Part shown: positions 25,544 to 34,300 of the stretch, one piece after another
Layout of the letters: each line of letters starts with the position of its first letter
Numbering within the stretch: the first letter of the stretch is position 1
Source: Hydrocarboniphaga daqingensis
Lineage (GTDB): Bacteria; Pseudomonadota; Gammaproteobacteria; Nevskiales; Nevskiaceae
NCBI RefSeq assembly: GCF_900129825.1
Contig: NZ_FQWZ01000001.1
Coordinates: 310,001 to 374,000 of the forward strand
DNA: 64,000 nt
Reading direction: 5' to 3'
Notes under the pieces: generated by a model
Database searches by the model: none
What the model saw: only the letters and a program-made list of their open reading frames with translations
Told to the model about the DNA's origin: nothing
Program-made: the position numbers and the translations under genes

Positions 25544-27904
25544 ATGATGCGACGCACCATTGCACCCGCATTCAGGTCTCGTTCGTCCAAAACCTTTCAC
25601 CTTGATGGTCTACGCCATTGGGACGACGACATGTTCGGACAGTTGATGCGCTGGATGCAGGCGCGGCGCATGCTGCCGTCGATCTCGGACACCGAGCGCC
25701 AGGCCCTGCAAGCGGGGACGGTGTGGATCGACGGCGACTTCTTCGCCGGCAAGCCGGACTTCGAGCGCATCTTGAGCGAGCCGTACTCGCCGCTGTCCGA
25801 TCAGGAACAAGCGTTTCTCGACGGGCCGGTCGAACAGTTGCTGCGCCGCGTCGATCGGTATCAGATCGGCCGTACCAAGCGCATTCCGGATGAGGTGATC
25901 GACTTCATCAAGCGTGAAGGCTTTATGGGGCTGCTGATACCGCGGCAGTACGGCGGCAAGCAGTTCTCGGCACTCGGCATCTCGACGATTCTCGCCAAGC
26001 TCAATACCTGGAATGCGGCGGTCGCGACGCTGGTGACGATCCCCAACTCGCTGGGCGCCGGCGAGTTGATCGTCCACTACGGCACACAGGCGCAGAAGGA
26101 TCACTATCTGCCGCGGCTGGCCAGCGGCGACTACCTGCCCTGCTTCGGCTTGACCGAGCCGACGGCCGGCTCGGATGCGGCCAGCATCCAGGCCGAAGCC
26201 CGCGTGTTTCGTGACGACGACGGCGCGATCAAGCTCAAGCTGAACTTTCGCAAGCGCTACATCACGCTGGCACCGATCGCCAATCTCGCGACGCTGGCCT
26301 GCAAGCTCAATGACCCCGACGATCTGCTCGGCAAGGGCGTGAACGTCGGCATCACCTGCGTGCTGGTTCATCGCGGCACGCCGGGCTTCGTCAGCGGCGA
26401 CCATCACGACCCGATCGGCGATCCGTTCTACAACGGTCCGCTGGTCGGTACCGACGTCGTCGTGCCGCTGGACCAGATCATCGGCGGCGTCGACTACGCC
26501 GGCAAAGGCTGGCTGATGCTGATGCAGCAGCTGGCGGGTGGCCGCGCGATCTCGCTGCCGGCCGGCGCGGTCGGCAACGCGAAAGCCGCCGCAATCGCCA
26601 CCGGTGCCTACTCGATGGTGCGCCAGCAGTTCGGCATCCCGATCGGCAGGATGGAGGGCGTCGAGGAGCGCGTCGGCCGCATGGCCGCGTTGGCCTACAT
26701 GATCGAAGCCGCGCGCATCTACGCTTGTTCGGCGATCGACAACGGCCAGCATCCGCCGGTGGTGTCCGGCGTGCTCAAGGCTTACACCACACGGATCAGC
26801 CAGGACATCATCGTCGACGGCATGGATGTGTTCAGCGGTGCCGGCGTGATGCAGGGACCCAACAATATTCTCGGCGCGGCCTACAAGAGCGCGCCGGTCG
26901 GTATCACGGTCGAGGGCGCGAACATCCTGACGCGTACGCTGATGATCTTTGGCCAGGGCGCGACCCGCTGCCATCCGTATGCAATGTCGGTGGTCGACGC
27001 CGTAGCGCAGAGCGACGTGCCGGCCTTCCGCCGTCAACTGCTGGGCTGGATCGCACATTTCATCGCGGGCATCGGCCGCGCGGCACTGCACGGCGTGACG
27101 CGCGGCCTGACGGTATCGGTGCCCGACGTCGACGCTGCAACGCAGGGCTACTACCGGCGTATCGGTTGGGCCGGCGCGCGCTTCGGGCTGCTGACCGACC
27201 TGGCGATGTTCGCAATCGGCGGGCGGCTCAAGGTGCGCGGCAAGCTCACCGGTCGCTATAGCGATGCCTTGGCCTGGATGCTGCTCGGTGTATCAGCGCT
27301 GCGCCGCTATGAGGCCGAGGGTCGACGCGCCGATGACGCGCCGCTGCTGCATTACGCGCTGAGTCATGCGTTGCATCAGGTTCAACAGGCCTATGAGGGC
27401 ATCTACCAAAACTTCGGCGGGCCGGTCGGCGTCCTGCTGCGTGTGGTCGGCGGCATCTGGCTCCGGCTCAATCCGCTCGGGTCCGCGCCGACCGACGAGC
27501 AGAGCCGCCGAGCGGCGCTCTGCGTGCAGACCGCGAACGCACAATTCGAGCGTCTCGCCTACGCCGTGTTTCAGCCGGCGGACGACCACCCAGCGCTCGG
27601 ACGGCTGCTGAATGCCTTTGCCTGCGTCAGCGCTGCGCAGCCGGCAGCGCAGCGCATCATTCAGGCACAAAAAGCGCGGCGACTGCCGCGCGGCCCGCTA
27701 CCGGCCGAGATCGCCGACGACGCCGTCAAGGTGGGCATCATCGACGCCGCCGAGGCCGATCTGCTGAGGCGGGCGCTGAGAGCGCGGCTCGATGCCATCG
27801 AAGTCGACAGCTTTACCCCGGATCAGTACTTCGGCCGCATCAACGACGGCGGCGGCATCGATCACGGTGCCATCGAGCCGGACGATCGGCCGACCCTGTC
27901 CTGA
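25544..27904 (+). CDS. fadE: acyl-CoA dehydrogenase, FadE type
   Basis: 786 residues from the first ATG; the ATG at 25631 (757 residues, MFGQLMRWMQARRMLP) fits the family better, and neither has a strong ribosome site. MLPSISDTERQALQAGTVWIDG, FLDGPVEQL and GLTEPTAGSDAAS match E. coli FadE, followed by the helical ACAD C-terminal domain and the extra C-terminal domain (DUF1974) special to this group. The N-terminal hydrophobic region of E. coli FadE is absent. It oxidises acyl-CoA to enoyl-CoA at the first step of beta-oxidation, passing electrons to ETF. Likely regulated by the divergent TetR protein. Confidence 0.9.
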   Translation: MMRRTIAPAFRSRSSKTFHLDGLRHWDDDMFGQLMRWMQARRMLPSISDTERQALQAGTVWIDGDFFAGKPDFERILSEPYSPLSDQEQAFLDGPVEQLLRRVDRYQIGRTKRIPDEVIDFIKREGFMGLLIPRQYGGKQFSALGISTILAKLNTWNAAVATLVTIPNSLGAGELIVHYGTQAQKDHYLPRLASGDYLPCFGLTEPTAGSDAASIQAEARVFRDDDGAIKLKLNFRKRYITLAPIANLATLACKLNDPDDLLGKGVNVGITCVLVHRGTPGFVSGDHHDPIGDPFYNGPLVGTDVVVPLDQIIGGVDYAGKGWLMLMQQLAGGRAISLPAGAVGNAKAAAIATGAYSMVRQQFGIPIGRMEGVEERVGRMAALAYMIEAARIYACSAIDNGQHPPVVSGVLKAYTTRISQDIIVDGMDVFSGAGVMQGPNNILGAAYKSAPVGITVEGANILTRTLMIFGQGATRCHPYAMSVVDAVAQSDVPAFRRQLLGWIAHFIAGIGRAALHGVTRGLTVSVPDVDAATQGYYRRIGWAGARFGLLTDLAMFAIGGRLKVRGKLTGRYSDALAWMLLGVSALRRYEAEGRRADDAPLLHYALSHALHQVQQAYEGIYQNFGGPVGVLLRVVGGIWLRLNPLGSAPTDEQSRRAALCVQTANAQFERLAYAVFQPADDHPALGRLLNAFACVSAAQPAAQRIIQAQKARRLPRGPLPAEIADDAVKVGIIDAAEADLLRRALRARLDAIEVDSFTPDQYFGRINDGGGIDHGAIEPDDRPTLS

Positions 27905-27909
27905 TCGAC

Positions 27910-27952
27910 ACCCGCCGGGACGCGAGTCGGACTCGGACGCGGTCCGGCGGGT
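27910..27952 (+). terminator. possible hairpin after fadE
   Basis: ACCCGCCGG pairs with CCGGCGGGT across a 25-base loop, beginning eight bases after the fadE stop codon. No T-tract follows, so termination is only suggested. Confidence 0.3.
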
Positions 27953-28057
27953 TCGCCATCGTCCGCTGCGTCCTCGTCAGTTCTGAGTAAGCGGCGCCGC
28001 ATTGGGCGCGGCAGTCTGTCGCAGCCCGCTGACGGGTGATGACCACGCGACGCCGAC

Positions 28058-29557
28058 ATGAGCCACGCCGACCGCCTTGCCTACAGCCGATCCCGCCCTT
28101 GCCGTGTCAGCGAGGTGCCGCAATGGGACTTCGAGGCCGACGTGCTGGTGGTCGGATTCGGTTCTGCCGGCGCATCGGCCGCGCTCGAAGCGCGCCGCGC
28201 CGGTGCCGACGTGCTGCTGTTCGAAGTCACGGCCGCGTCGGGTGGCACGTCGGCGCTGTCCGGAGGCGAAATCTACATGGGCGGCCACGGCGGCACGCCG
28301 ATCCAGCGCCACGCCGGCTTCAGCGACGACACCGAAGATTTCTATCGCTATCTGGTGATGGCCGGCGGGCCCAATGCCGACGAGGCCAAGTGCCGTGCTT
28401 ATGCCGACGACTGCGCCGAGCACTACCAGTGGCTGGTTGCGCAAGGCGTGCGCTACAAAAACAGCTTCATCAAGGAGCGCATCGTCGAACCGGTCACCGA
28501 CGACTGCCTGCTGTGGAGCGGCAGCGAAGAGGCGTACCCGTTCAGCGAGCACGCCAAGCCCTGCCCGCGCGGCCACACGCCGCAGTGGATGGGCATGGGC
28601 GGTGGCAAGTATCTGATGGATGTGCTCGCCGAGCAGGTCAACAAAGCCGGCGTGCGCGTTCAGTACGAAGCGCGCGTGATCGCGCTGATCGCCGAAGACG
28701 ACAACACGGTGCGCGGCGTCGTCGTCAAGATCGACGGCGTCGACCGCTATGCCCGTGCGCGCGGCGGCGTGGTGCTGGCGGCCGGCGGCTTCATCATGAA
28801 TCGCGACATGGTCAAGAAGCACGCGCCGATGCTGCTGCGTGCCCAGTATCCGCTGGGCACGGTCGACGACGGCAGCGGCGTGCAGCTGGGCCAGAGCGTC
28901 GGCGGCGCCGCGATCAACATGAGCGAAGGCTTCGTCACGCTGCCCTGGTATCCGCCAGAGCGGCTGATCCGAGGCATCTTCATCAACGAACGCGGTCAGC
29001 GCTTCATCAACGAGGACTGCTATCACGGCCGCGTGTCGCACCATGCGCTGCAGCAAGGCGGCAACCGCATCTTCATCCTGCTCGACGCCGACAGCTTCGG
29101 CGAGCCGGACTTCGGCCAGCATTTCAAGATCACGATCGGCGCCACCGGCGACACCTGGGACGAAGTCGAAGCCGAACTCGACCTGCCGGCCGGCTCGCTG
29201 ACGTCGACGGTCGCGCTATACAACCGCTACGCCGAACAAGGCCAGGACCCGCTGTTCCGCAAGGGCGCCAAGTGGCTCAAGCCGCTGGCGACGCCGCCAT
29301 TCGTGGCGCTCGACTGCCGGATCGATCACGCGCTGTACACGACGTTCACGATGGGCGGGCTCGACACGTCCATCGACGGCGAAGTGTTCGACGACACGCG
29401 CCGCACGATTCCCGGCTTGTACGCCGCCGGCCGCACCACGTGCGGATTGCCGCGCTGGGGCGAAGGCTACAGCTCCGGCATGTCGCTGGCCGACGCCACC
29501 TACTTCGGTCGCCGCGCCGGCAAGCGTGCCGCCGCTGCGGCAAACGCAGCCCGCTAG
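28058..29557 (+). CDS. FAD-dependent oxidoreductase, 3-ketosteroid dehydrogenase / fumarate-reductase flavoprotein family
   Basis: 499 residues. The N-terminal FAD site ADVLVVGFGSAGASAALEARRAGADVLLFE is followed by the family's SGGTSALSGGEIYMGG. The C-terminal FAD segment PGLYAAGRTTCGLPRWGEGYSSGMSLADATYFGRRAG is typical of the KstD and delta4-(5alpha)-dehydrogenase-like branch. I cannot decide between steroid dehydrogenase and another ketone/enoate reductase. The neighbouring FadE-like enzyme, sulfatase, and MMPL/YCF48 pair further on would all fit steroid or terpenoid catabolism, which remains inference. Confidence 0.82.
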   Translation: MSHADRLAYSRSRPCRVSEVPQWDFEADVLVVGFGSAGASAALEARRAGADVLLFEVTAASGGTSALSGGEIYMGGHGGTPIQRHAGFSDDTEDFYRYLVMAGGPNADEAKCRAYADDCAEHYQWLVAQGVRYKNSFIKERIVEPVTDDCLLWSGSEEAYPFSEHAKPCPRGHTPQWMGMGGGKYLMDVLAEQVNKAGVRVQYEARVIALIAEDDNTVRGVVVKIDGVDRYARARGGVVLAAGGFIMNRDMVKKHAPMLLRAQYPLGTVDDGSGVQLGQSVGGAAINMSEGFVTLPWYPPERLIRGIFINERGQRFINEDCYHGRVSHHALQQGGNRIFILLDADSFGEPDFGQHFKITIGATGDTWDEVEAELDLPAGSLTSTVALYNRYAEQGQDPLFRKGAKWLKPLATPPFVALDCRIDHALYTTFTMGGLDTSIDGEVFDDTRRTIPGLYAAGRTTCGLPRWGEGYSSGMSLADATYFGRRAGKRAAAAANAAR

Positions 29558-29563
29558 GCCGGC

Positions 29564-29593
29564 ATCGCCGGCCCTGGAACCAGGGCCGGTGAT
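29564..29593. terminator. bidirectional hairpin between convergent flavoprotein and sulfatase genes
   Basis: A near-perfect palindrome: CCGGCCCTGG and CCAGGGCCGG flank two bases, and ATC/GAT extend the stem. It fills the 41-base gap between the two stop codons. It lacks T-tracts but is the strongest dyad in this part of the window. Confidence 0.5.
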
Positions 29594-29598
29594 TCGCG

Positions 29599-31176
29599 TC
29601 AGGGCCTGGGGACCGGGTCGTCGTAGCGCGCCATCCAGCTACCGAGCTGGGACCGCAGCCGCTGCAGCGTATCGGCATGAGCGGGGTCGGCGGCGAGGTC
29701 GCGGATTTCCCAGGGATCGCTCTGCAAGTCGTACAGCTCGAAGCGGGGACGGGTGAAGTCACGCAGATCGTGATCGGCCAGGTCGAGCAGGCGATACGCA
29801 TCGGCAAAGCCGTCGACGCTGCGATTGTCGACGATGTGCGAGTAGACCGGATTACGCCACGGCGTGATCAGCTTCAGATCGTCGACGACGTAGGTCGCCG
29901 TCGGATCGGGCATGTACAACAGCTGATAGCGGCCGTCGAAAATCGACCGGTCGGCCGCGCGGCTGTCGAGTGCCAGACCCAGCCCGACCAGCACGCTGTT
30001 CGGTGCGGCCGTGTCGGCACCGCTGAGCAGCGGGTAATGACTGACACCATGCTGACGACCGACGGTCACCAAACCCAGCGCGTCGAGTACGGTCGGCAGC
30101 AAATCGACACCGGCAAACAACTCGGCGCGAACGCCGCCGGGTACGACGCCGGGGCCCTTGATCAGCAGCGGCACCTGCAGCCCGAGGTTATAGGTGGTGG
30201 CTTTGCCGCGGTGGTATTCGACGCCGTTGTCGCCCATCAGCACCACCAGCGTGTTGTCGGCCATGCCGGACTCTTGGAGCGCCTGCATCACCTGGCCGAC
30301 CGCGCCGTCGGCACTGCGGACCGCCGCCAGATATTCAGACCAGTCGGTCCGCACGACGTCGGTATCGGGCAGATGCCCCGGCGGCTGGACGACGCTGCGG
30401 TCGATACTGCTCGGCTGCTTGCTGCTGTCAGGCCACGGGCGGTGCGGAAAGCTGATGCAGTGTTCCAGATACCAGGGCTGCCCCTGCCCCTTGGCCTGGC
30501 TCAGAAAGTCGACCACCTGGCTATAGCGGCTCACGCCCGGCGTGACCGGATCCCAGCGGTCGAACGGAAAGCGGGTATGCGGGCTGCGGTGGAATTTGTG
30601 CTGAAGCCCGGTGAAGTAACCGGCCTTCTTCAGTAGTTCGATCAGCGTCGGCTCGGGCGTGCGGATCTTGAACCGGTTGTACTGCGAGTTCGCATCGCGC
30701 AGCCAGCTGGGGTCTTCGGCGGCCAGTGACTCGGCGCTGCCGACGTATTCCTGCACGTTGAACGTGGCGCCCGTCGTGAAGTTGTACAAGCCGGTGAACA
30801 GCGCCGAACGCGATGCCGAGCAAGTCGAAATGGTGATGTAGGCGTGCTGATAACGAGCGCCGGCGGCGGCGAGCGCATCCATATTCGGCGTGCTCAAACC
30901 CGGTGTTCCATAGGCGCTGGTATGCGGGCCCATGTCGTCCATCAGAATCACCAGCAGATTGCGCCCGTTGGCATTGGGCTGCGGCGGCGGCGAAAGGTCG
31001 ATCGGCGCCGGTCCGGGGCCCGACCCACCACCGCCGCCCCCGCCGGTCTCGTCGGGCGATGAACCGCCGCCGCCTCCACCGCCGCAACCCGCGACGGCCA
31101 AGCCGGCAAGGCCGGCCATTCCCAGCAAAACGTCCCGGCGATCCAACGTCACGGTAGCACTCGATTCGGCAGTCAA
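29599..31176 (-). CDS. sulfatase, Tat-exported lipoprotein
   Basis: 525 residues. The N-terminus carries a twin-arginine-like DRRDVLLG and a lipobox ending at Cys31 (AVAGC), followed by Gly-rich linkers (32-38 and 45-51), so the enzyme is probably exported folded and anchored by lipid. The sulfatase core has metal-binding Asp80/Asp81 (LMDDMG), the formylglycine site CSASR with Cys119 (the C-x-A-x-R variant of C-x-P-x-R) and MGDNGVEYHRGK. The C-terminal DPWEIRDLA closes the fold. Formylglycine formation would need a maturase not in this window. Substrate unknown; it could be a sulfated steroid or polysaccharide. Confidence 0.9.
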   Translation of the reverse strand: MTAESSATVTLDRRDVLLGMAGLAGLAVAGCGGGGGGGSSPDETGGGGGGGSGPGPAPIDLSPPPQPNANGRNLLVILMDDMGPHTSAYGTPGLSTPNMDALAAAGARYQHAYITISTCSASRSALFTGLYNFTTGATFNVQEYVGSAESLAAEDPSWLRDANSQYNRFKIRTPEPTLIELLKKAGYFTGLQHKFHRSPHTRFPFDRWDPVTPGVSRYSQVVDFLSQAKGQGQPWYLEHCISFPHRPWPDSSKQPSSIDRSVVQPPGHLPDTDVVRTDWSEYLAAVRSADGAVGQVMQALQESGMADNTLVVLMGDNGVEYHRGKATTYNLGLQVPLLIKGPGVVPGGVRAELFAGVDLLPTVLDALGLVTVGRQHGVSHYPLLSGADTAAPNSVLVGLGLALDSRAADRSIFDGRYQLLYMPDPTATYVVDDLKLITPWRNPVYSHIVDNRSVDGFADAYRLLDLADHDLRDFTRPRFELYDLQSDPWEIRDLAADPAHADTLQRLRSQLGSWMARYDDPVPRP

Positions 31177-31342
31177 ATTGAGGGTCGCCGTCCGATCGAC
31201 GGCGCTGGCGCAAGACTATAAGCGAGGCAGCTTGCAGGCCAATGTCGGACCAGGGCGACACGCGGGCCCGGCAGCCATGGCGGCCAGACGGCTCGACGGG
31301 CGACCCCGACGATCCGTCTGCCCGCAATCGGCAGAGCGACCG

Positions 31343-34300
31343 CTACAGCATGCGCAGCTTGCGCACCTCGCGCACGGCCACCGCCAGCGCCTGGAAGTCG
31401 GCGCCGCCACTGGTCTGCAACTCGGCCATGCGGTTGAGCGCGAAGCGCACCTCGCGTTCGTGTGCGGCCGCCCAGGCATCGACCCGTGCCTCAGCGCTGT
31501 CGCCGGGCTGCAGCAGCACGCGCGCGGTGATGCGGCGATGAATCCGGTAGGCGTCGTCGCGCAGATTGTTGCGCGCCAGCGCCTGCCATTGATCACCGAC
31601 CTTCAGCGCGAGTATCGCCGCATGCAACCACGGCATGCGCAAGCGCTCGCCGACTGCGAAGTACACCGCGGCCGCGCGGTCCAGCGGCGCTTGCGCGCCC
31701 TGGGCCAGGTCGACGATGTCGAACGCGCAGCCGAGCACCAGGGTATTGGCCAGCATCCGCGCCAGCGGCTCGTCGACGCCGTCAGCGCGAATCGCGGCAA
31801 AACTGCGGTCCCATTCGTCGCGATAAGCCGGCGACAGCACGTCCGGCAACGCGGCCTCGAATGCAGCGACCGGCTCGCGGTAATGCGCCACCAGCGAACC
31901 CACCGACCGCGCCGCCGCGCCGCTGCTCACCAACCACCCGGTGGCGTGTTTGAGCAGGCCGGTGGTGCGCTGCATCAGCCGGTACTGCAGTGCGGCCGCG
32001 ACACGATTGTCGAGCGATTCGATCCCGCGCCAGTACGCATCGCCACCCAGGATCTCGTGCGCTGTGGCGTAGGCCTTGAGCACATCGGCGCGCGCCACGC
32101 CATGGTCCGCCGCCATCCGGTGCGCAAACGCGATGCCCATCCGGTTGACCACGGCGTTGCTGAGAATCGTGGCGATGATCTCGCGCTTGAGCCGGTGCTG
32201 CAGCAATGCCTCGCGATAGCGCTCGACCAGCAGCGGCGGGAAGTTCGCCAGCAAATCGCGCTCGAAAAACGGGTCGTCGGGCATATCTGACTGCAAGGCC
32301 GCATCGTTCAGCGACACCTTCGAATACGCAACGAGTACCGCCAACTCGGGACGGGTCAGTCCGCGCCCCTCGCTGCGACGCTCCTTAAGCGTTTCCTCGT
32401 CGGGCAAGTATTCGATGGCGCGGTTCAACAGCCCGTCGCGCTCCAGCGTCCGTATCAGCCCGGCGTGCTCGTCGAGCCGCGTCGCCGCTTCGCGCTCGAT
32501 CAGGCTGATGCAAGCCGATTGCACGTAGTTGTCGCGCAGCACCAGTCGGGCGACGTCATCGGTCATCGCGGCCAGCAGCGGATCACGCTGATCGCGCGTT
32601 AGCTGGCCTTCGGCCATCAGTCGGTTCAGCGGGATCTTGATGTTGACCTCGCGGTCGGAGCAATGCACGCCGGCACTGTTGTCGATCGCGTCGGTGTTGA
32701 TGCGTCCGCCGCCGGCACCATGAGGTCCGCCTTGCATCGCGTACTCGATGCGGCCGGCCTGGGTGAAGCCCAGGTTGCCGCCCTCGCCGACGACCCGCGC
32801 CCGCAACTCACGGCCGTTGACGCGCAGCACGTCGTTGGCGCGGTCGCGTACGTCCGCGTGGCTCTGATGCTGGGCTTTCACATAGGTGCCGATGCCGCCG
32901 TTCCACAGCAGATCCACCGGCGCCTTCAGAATCGCGTTCATCAGCTCGGGCGGCGTCATCGCCACCTTGTCGATGCCCAGCGCGGCCTGTGCCGCAGCGC
33001 TGAGCTTGATCAGCTTGGCGCTGCGCGGATAGACGCCACCACCGTCGGATATCAGGCTGGCGTCATAGTCGGCCCAGGAGCTGCGCGGCAGTGCAAACAG
33101 CCGGGCACGCTCATCAAAACTCCGCTCGGCATCGGGGTTCGGGTCGATGAAGATATGGCGGTGGTCGAACGCGGCCAGCAGCCGGATCTGGCGCGACAGC
33201 AGCATGCCGTTGCCGAAGACGTCGCCGCTCATGTCACCAATGCCGACAACGGTAAACGGCTCGCGCTGGATGTCGCGGCCGATCTCGCGGAAATGGCGCT
33301 TGACGCTCTCCCAAGCACCCTTGGCCGTGATGCCCATCTTCTTGTGGTCGTAGCCGACGCTGCCACCCGAAGCGAACGCATCGCCGAGCCAGAACCGGTA
33401 GTCCTGCGCCACGCCATTGGCGATGTCGGAAAACGTCGCCGTACCCTTGTCGGCGGCGACGACCAGATACGGATCGTCTTCGTCGAGGCGCACGACGTCG
33501 CGCGGCGGCTCGATGCCGTCGCCGACGCGGTTGTCGGTGATGTCGAGCAGGCCGCTCAGAAAGATTTTGTAGCAGGCGATGCCCTGCGCCATCCATGCGT
33601 CGCGGTTGGCAGCATCGACCGGCTTCTTGACGACGAAACCGCCCTTGGCACCGACCGGCACGATCACCGCGTTCTTGACCATCTGCGCCTTCATCAGGCC
33701 CAGCACTTCGGTACGGAAGTCTTCGCGACGATCGCTCCAGCGCAAGCCGCCGCGGGCCACGCGTCCGCCGCGCAGATGCACGCCTTCGACGTCCGGCGAA
33801 TAGACCCAGATCTCGAACATCGGCCGCGGATACGGCAACTCCGGAATCTTCGACGGGTCGAGCTTGATGCTGATATAGGGCTTCTGGCTGCCGTCAGATG
33901 CGCTCTGGTAAAAGTTCGTGCGCAAGCTGGCGTGGACCACCGACAAGAACGCACGCAGCACACGGTCGGCATCAAGGCTGGTGACCGCGTCGAGCGCCGC
34001 GTCGATCTCCTGTGCAAAGCGAATCTCGTCGCTGCGCCGCTGCACCGGCTCCAGCTTCGGATCGAAGCGCGACTCGAACAAGCGCACCAGCAAGCGTGCG
34101 ATGTCCGGATAAGCGCCGAGCTGCGCTTCGATGTCGGCGCGGCCGAACGGCAGACCGACTTGATTGATGTATTTGGCCAGCGCTCGCACGCAGGCCACTT
34201 GCCGATAATCGAGCCCGGCAGCCAGCACCAGCTTGTTCAGCGCGTCGTTTTCGGTCGCACCGCGGAAGGTCTGCACCAGCGCCGTCTCGAAGTAGCGCTT

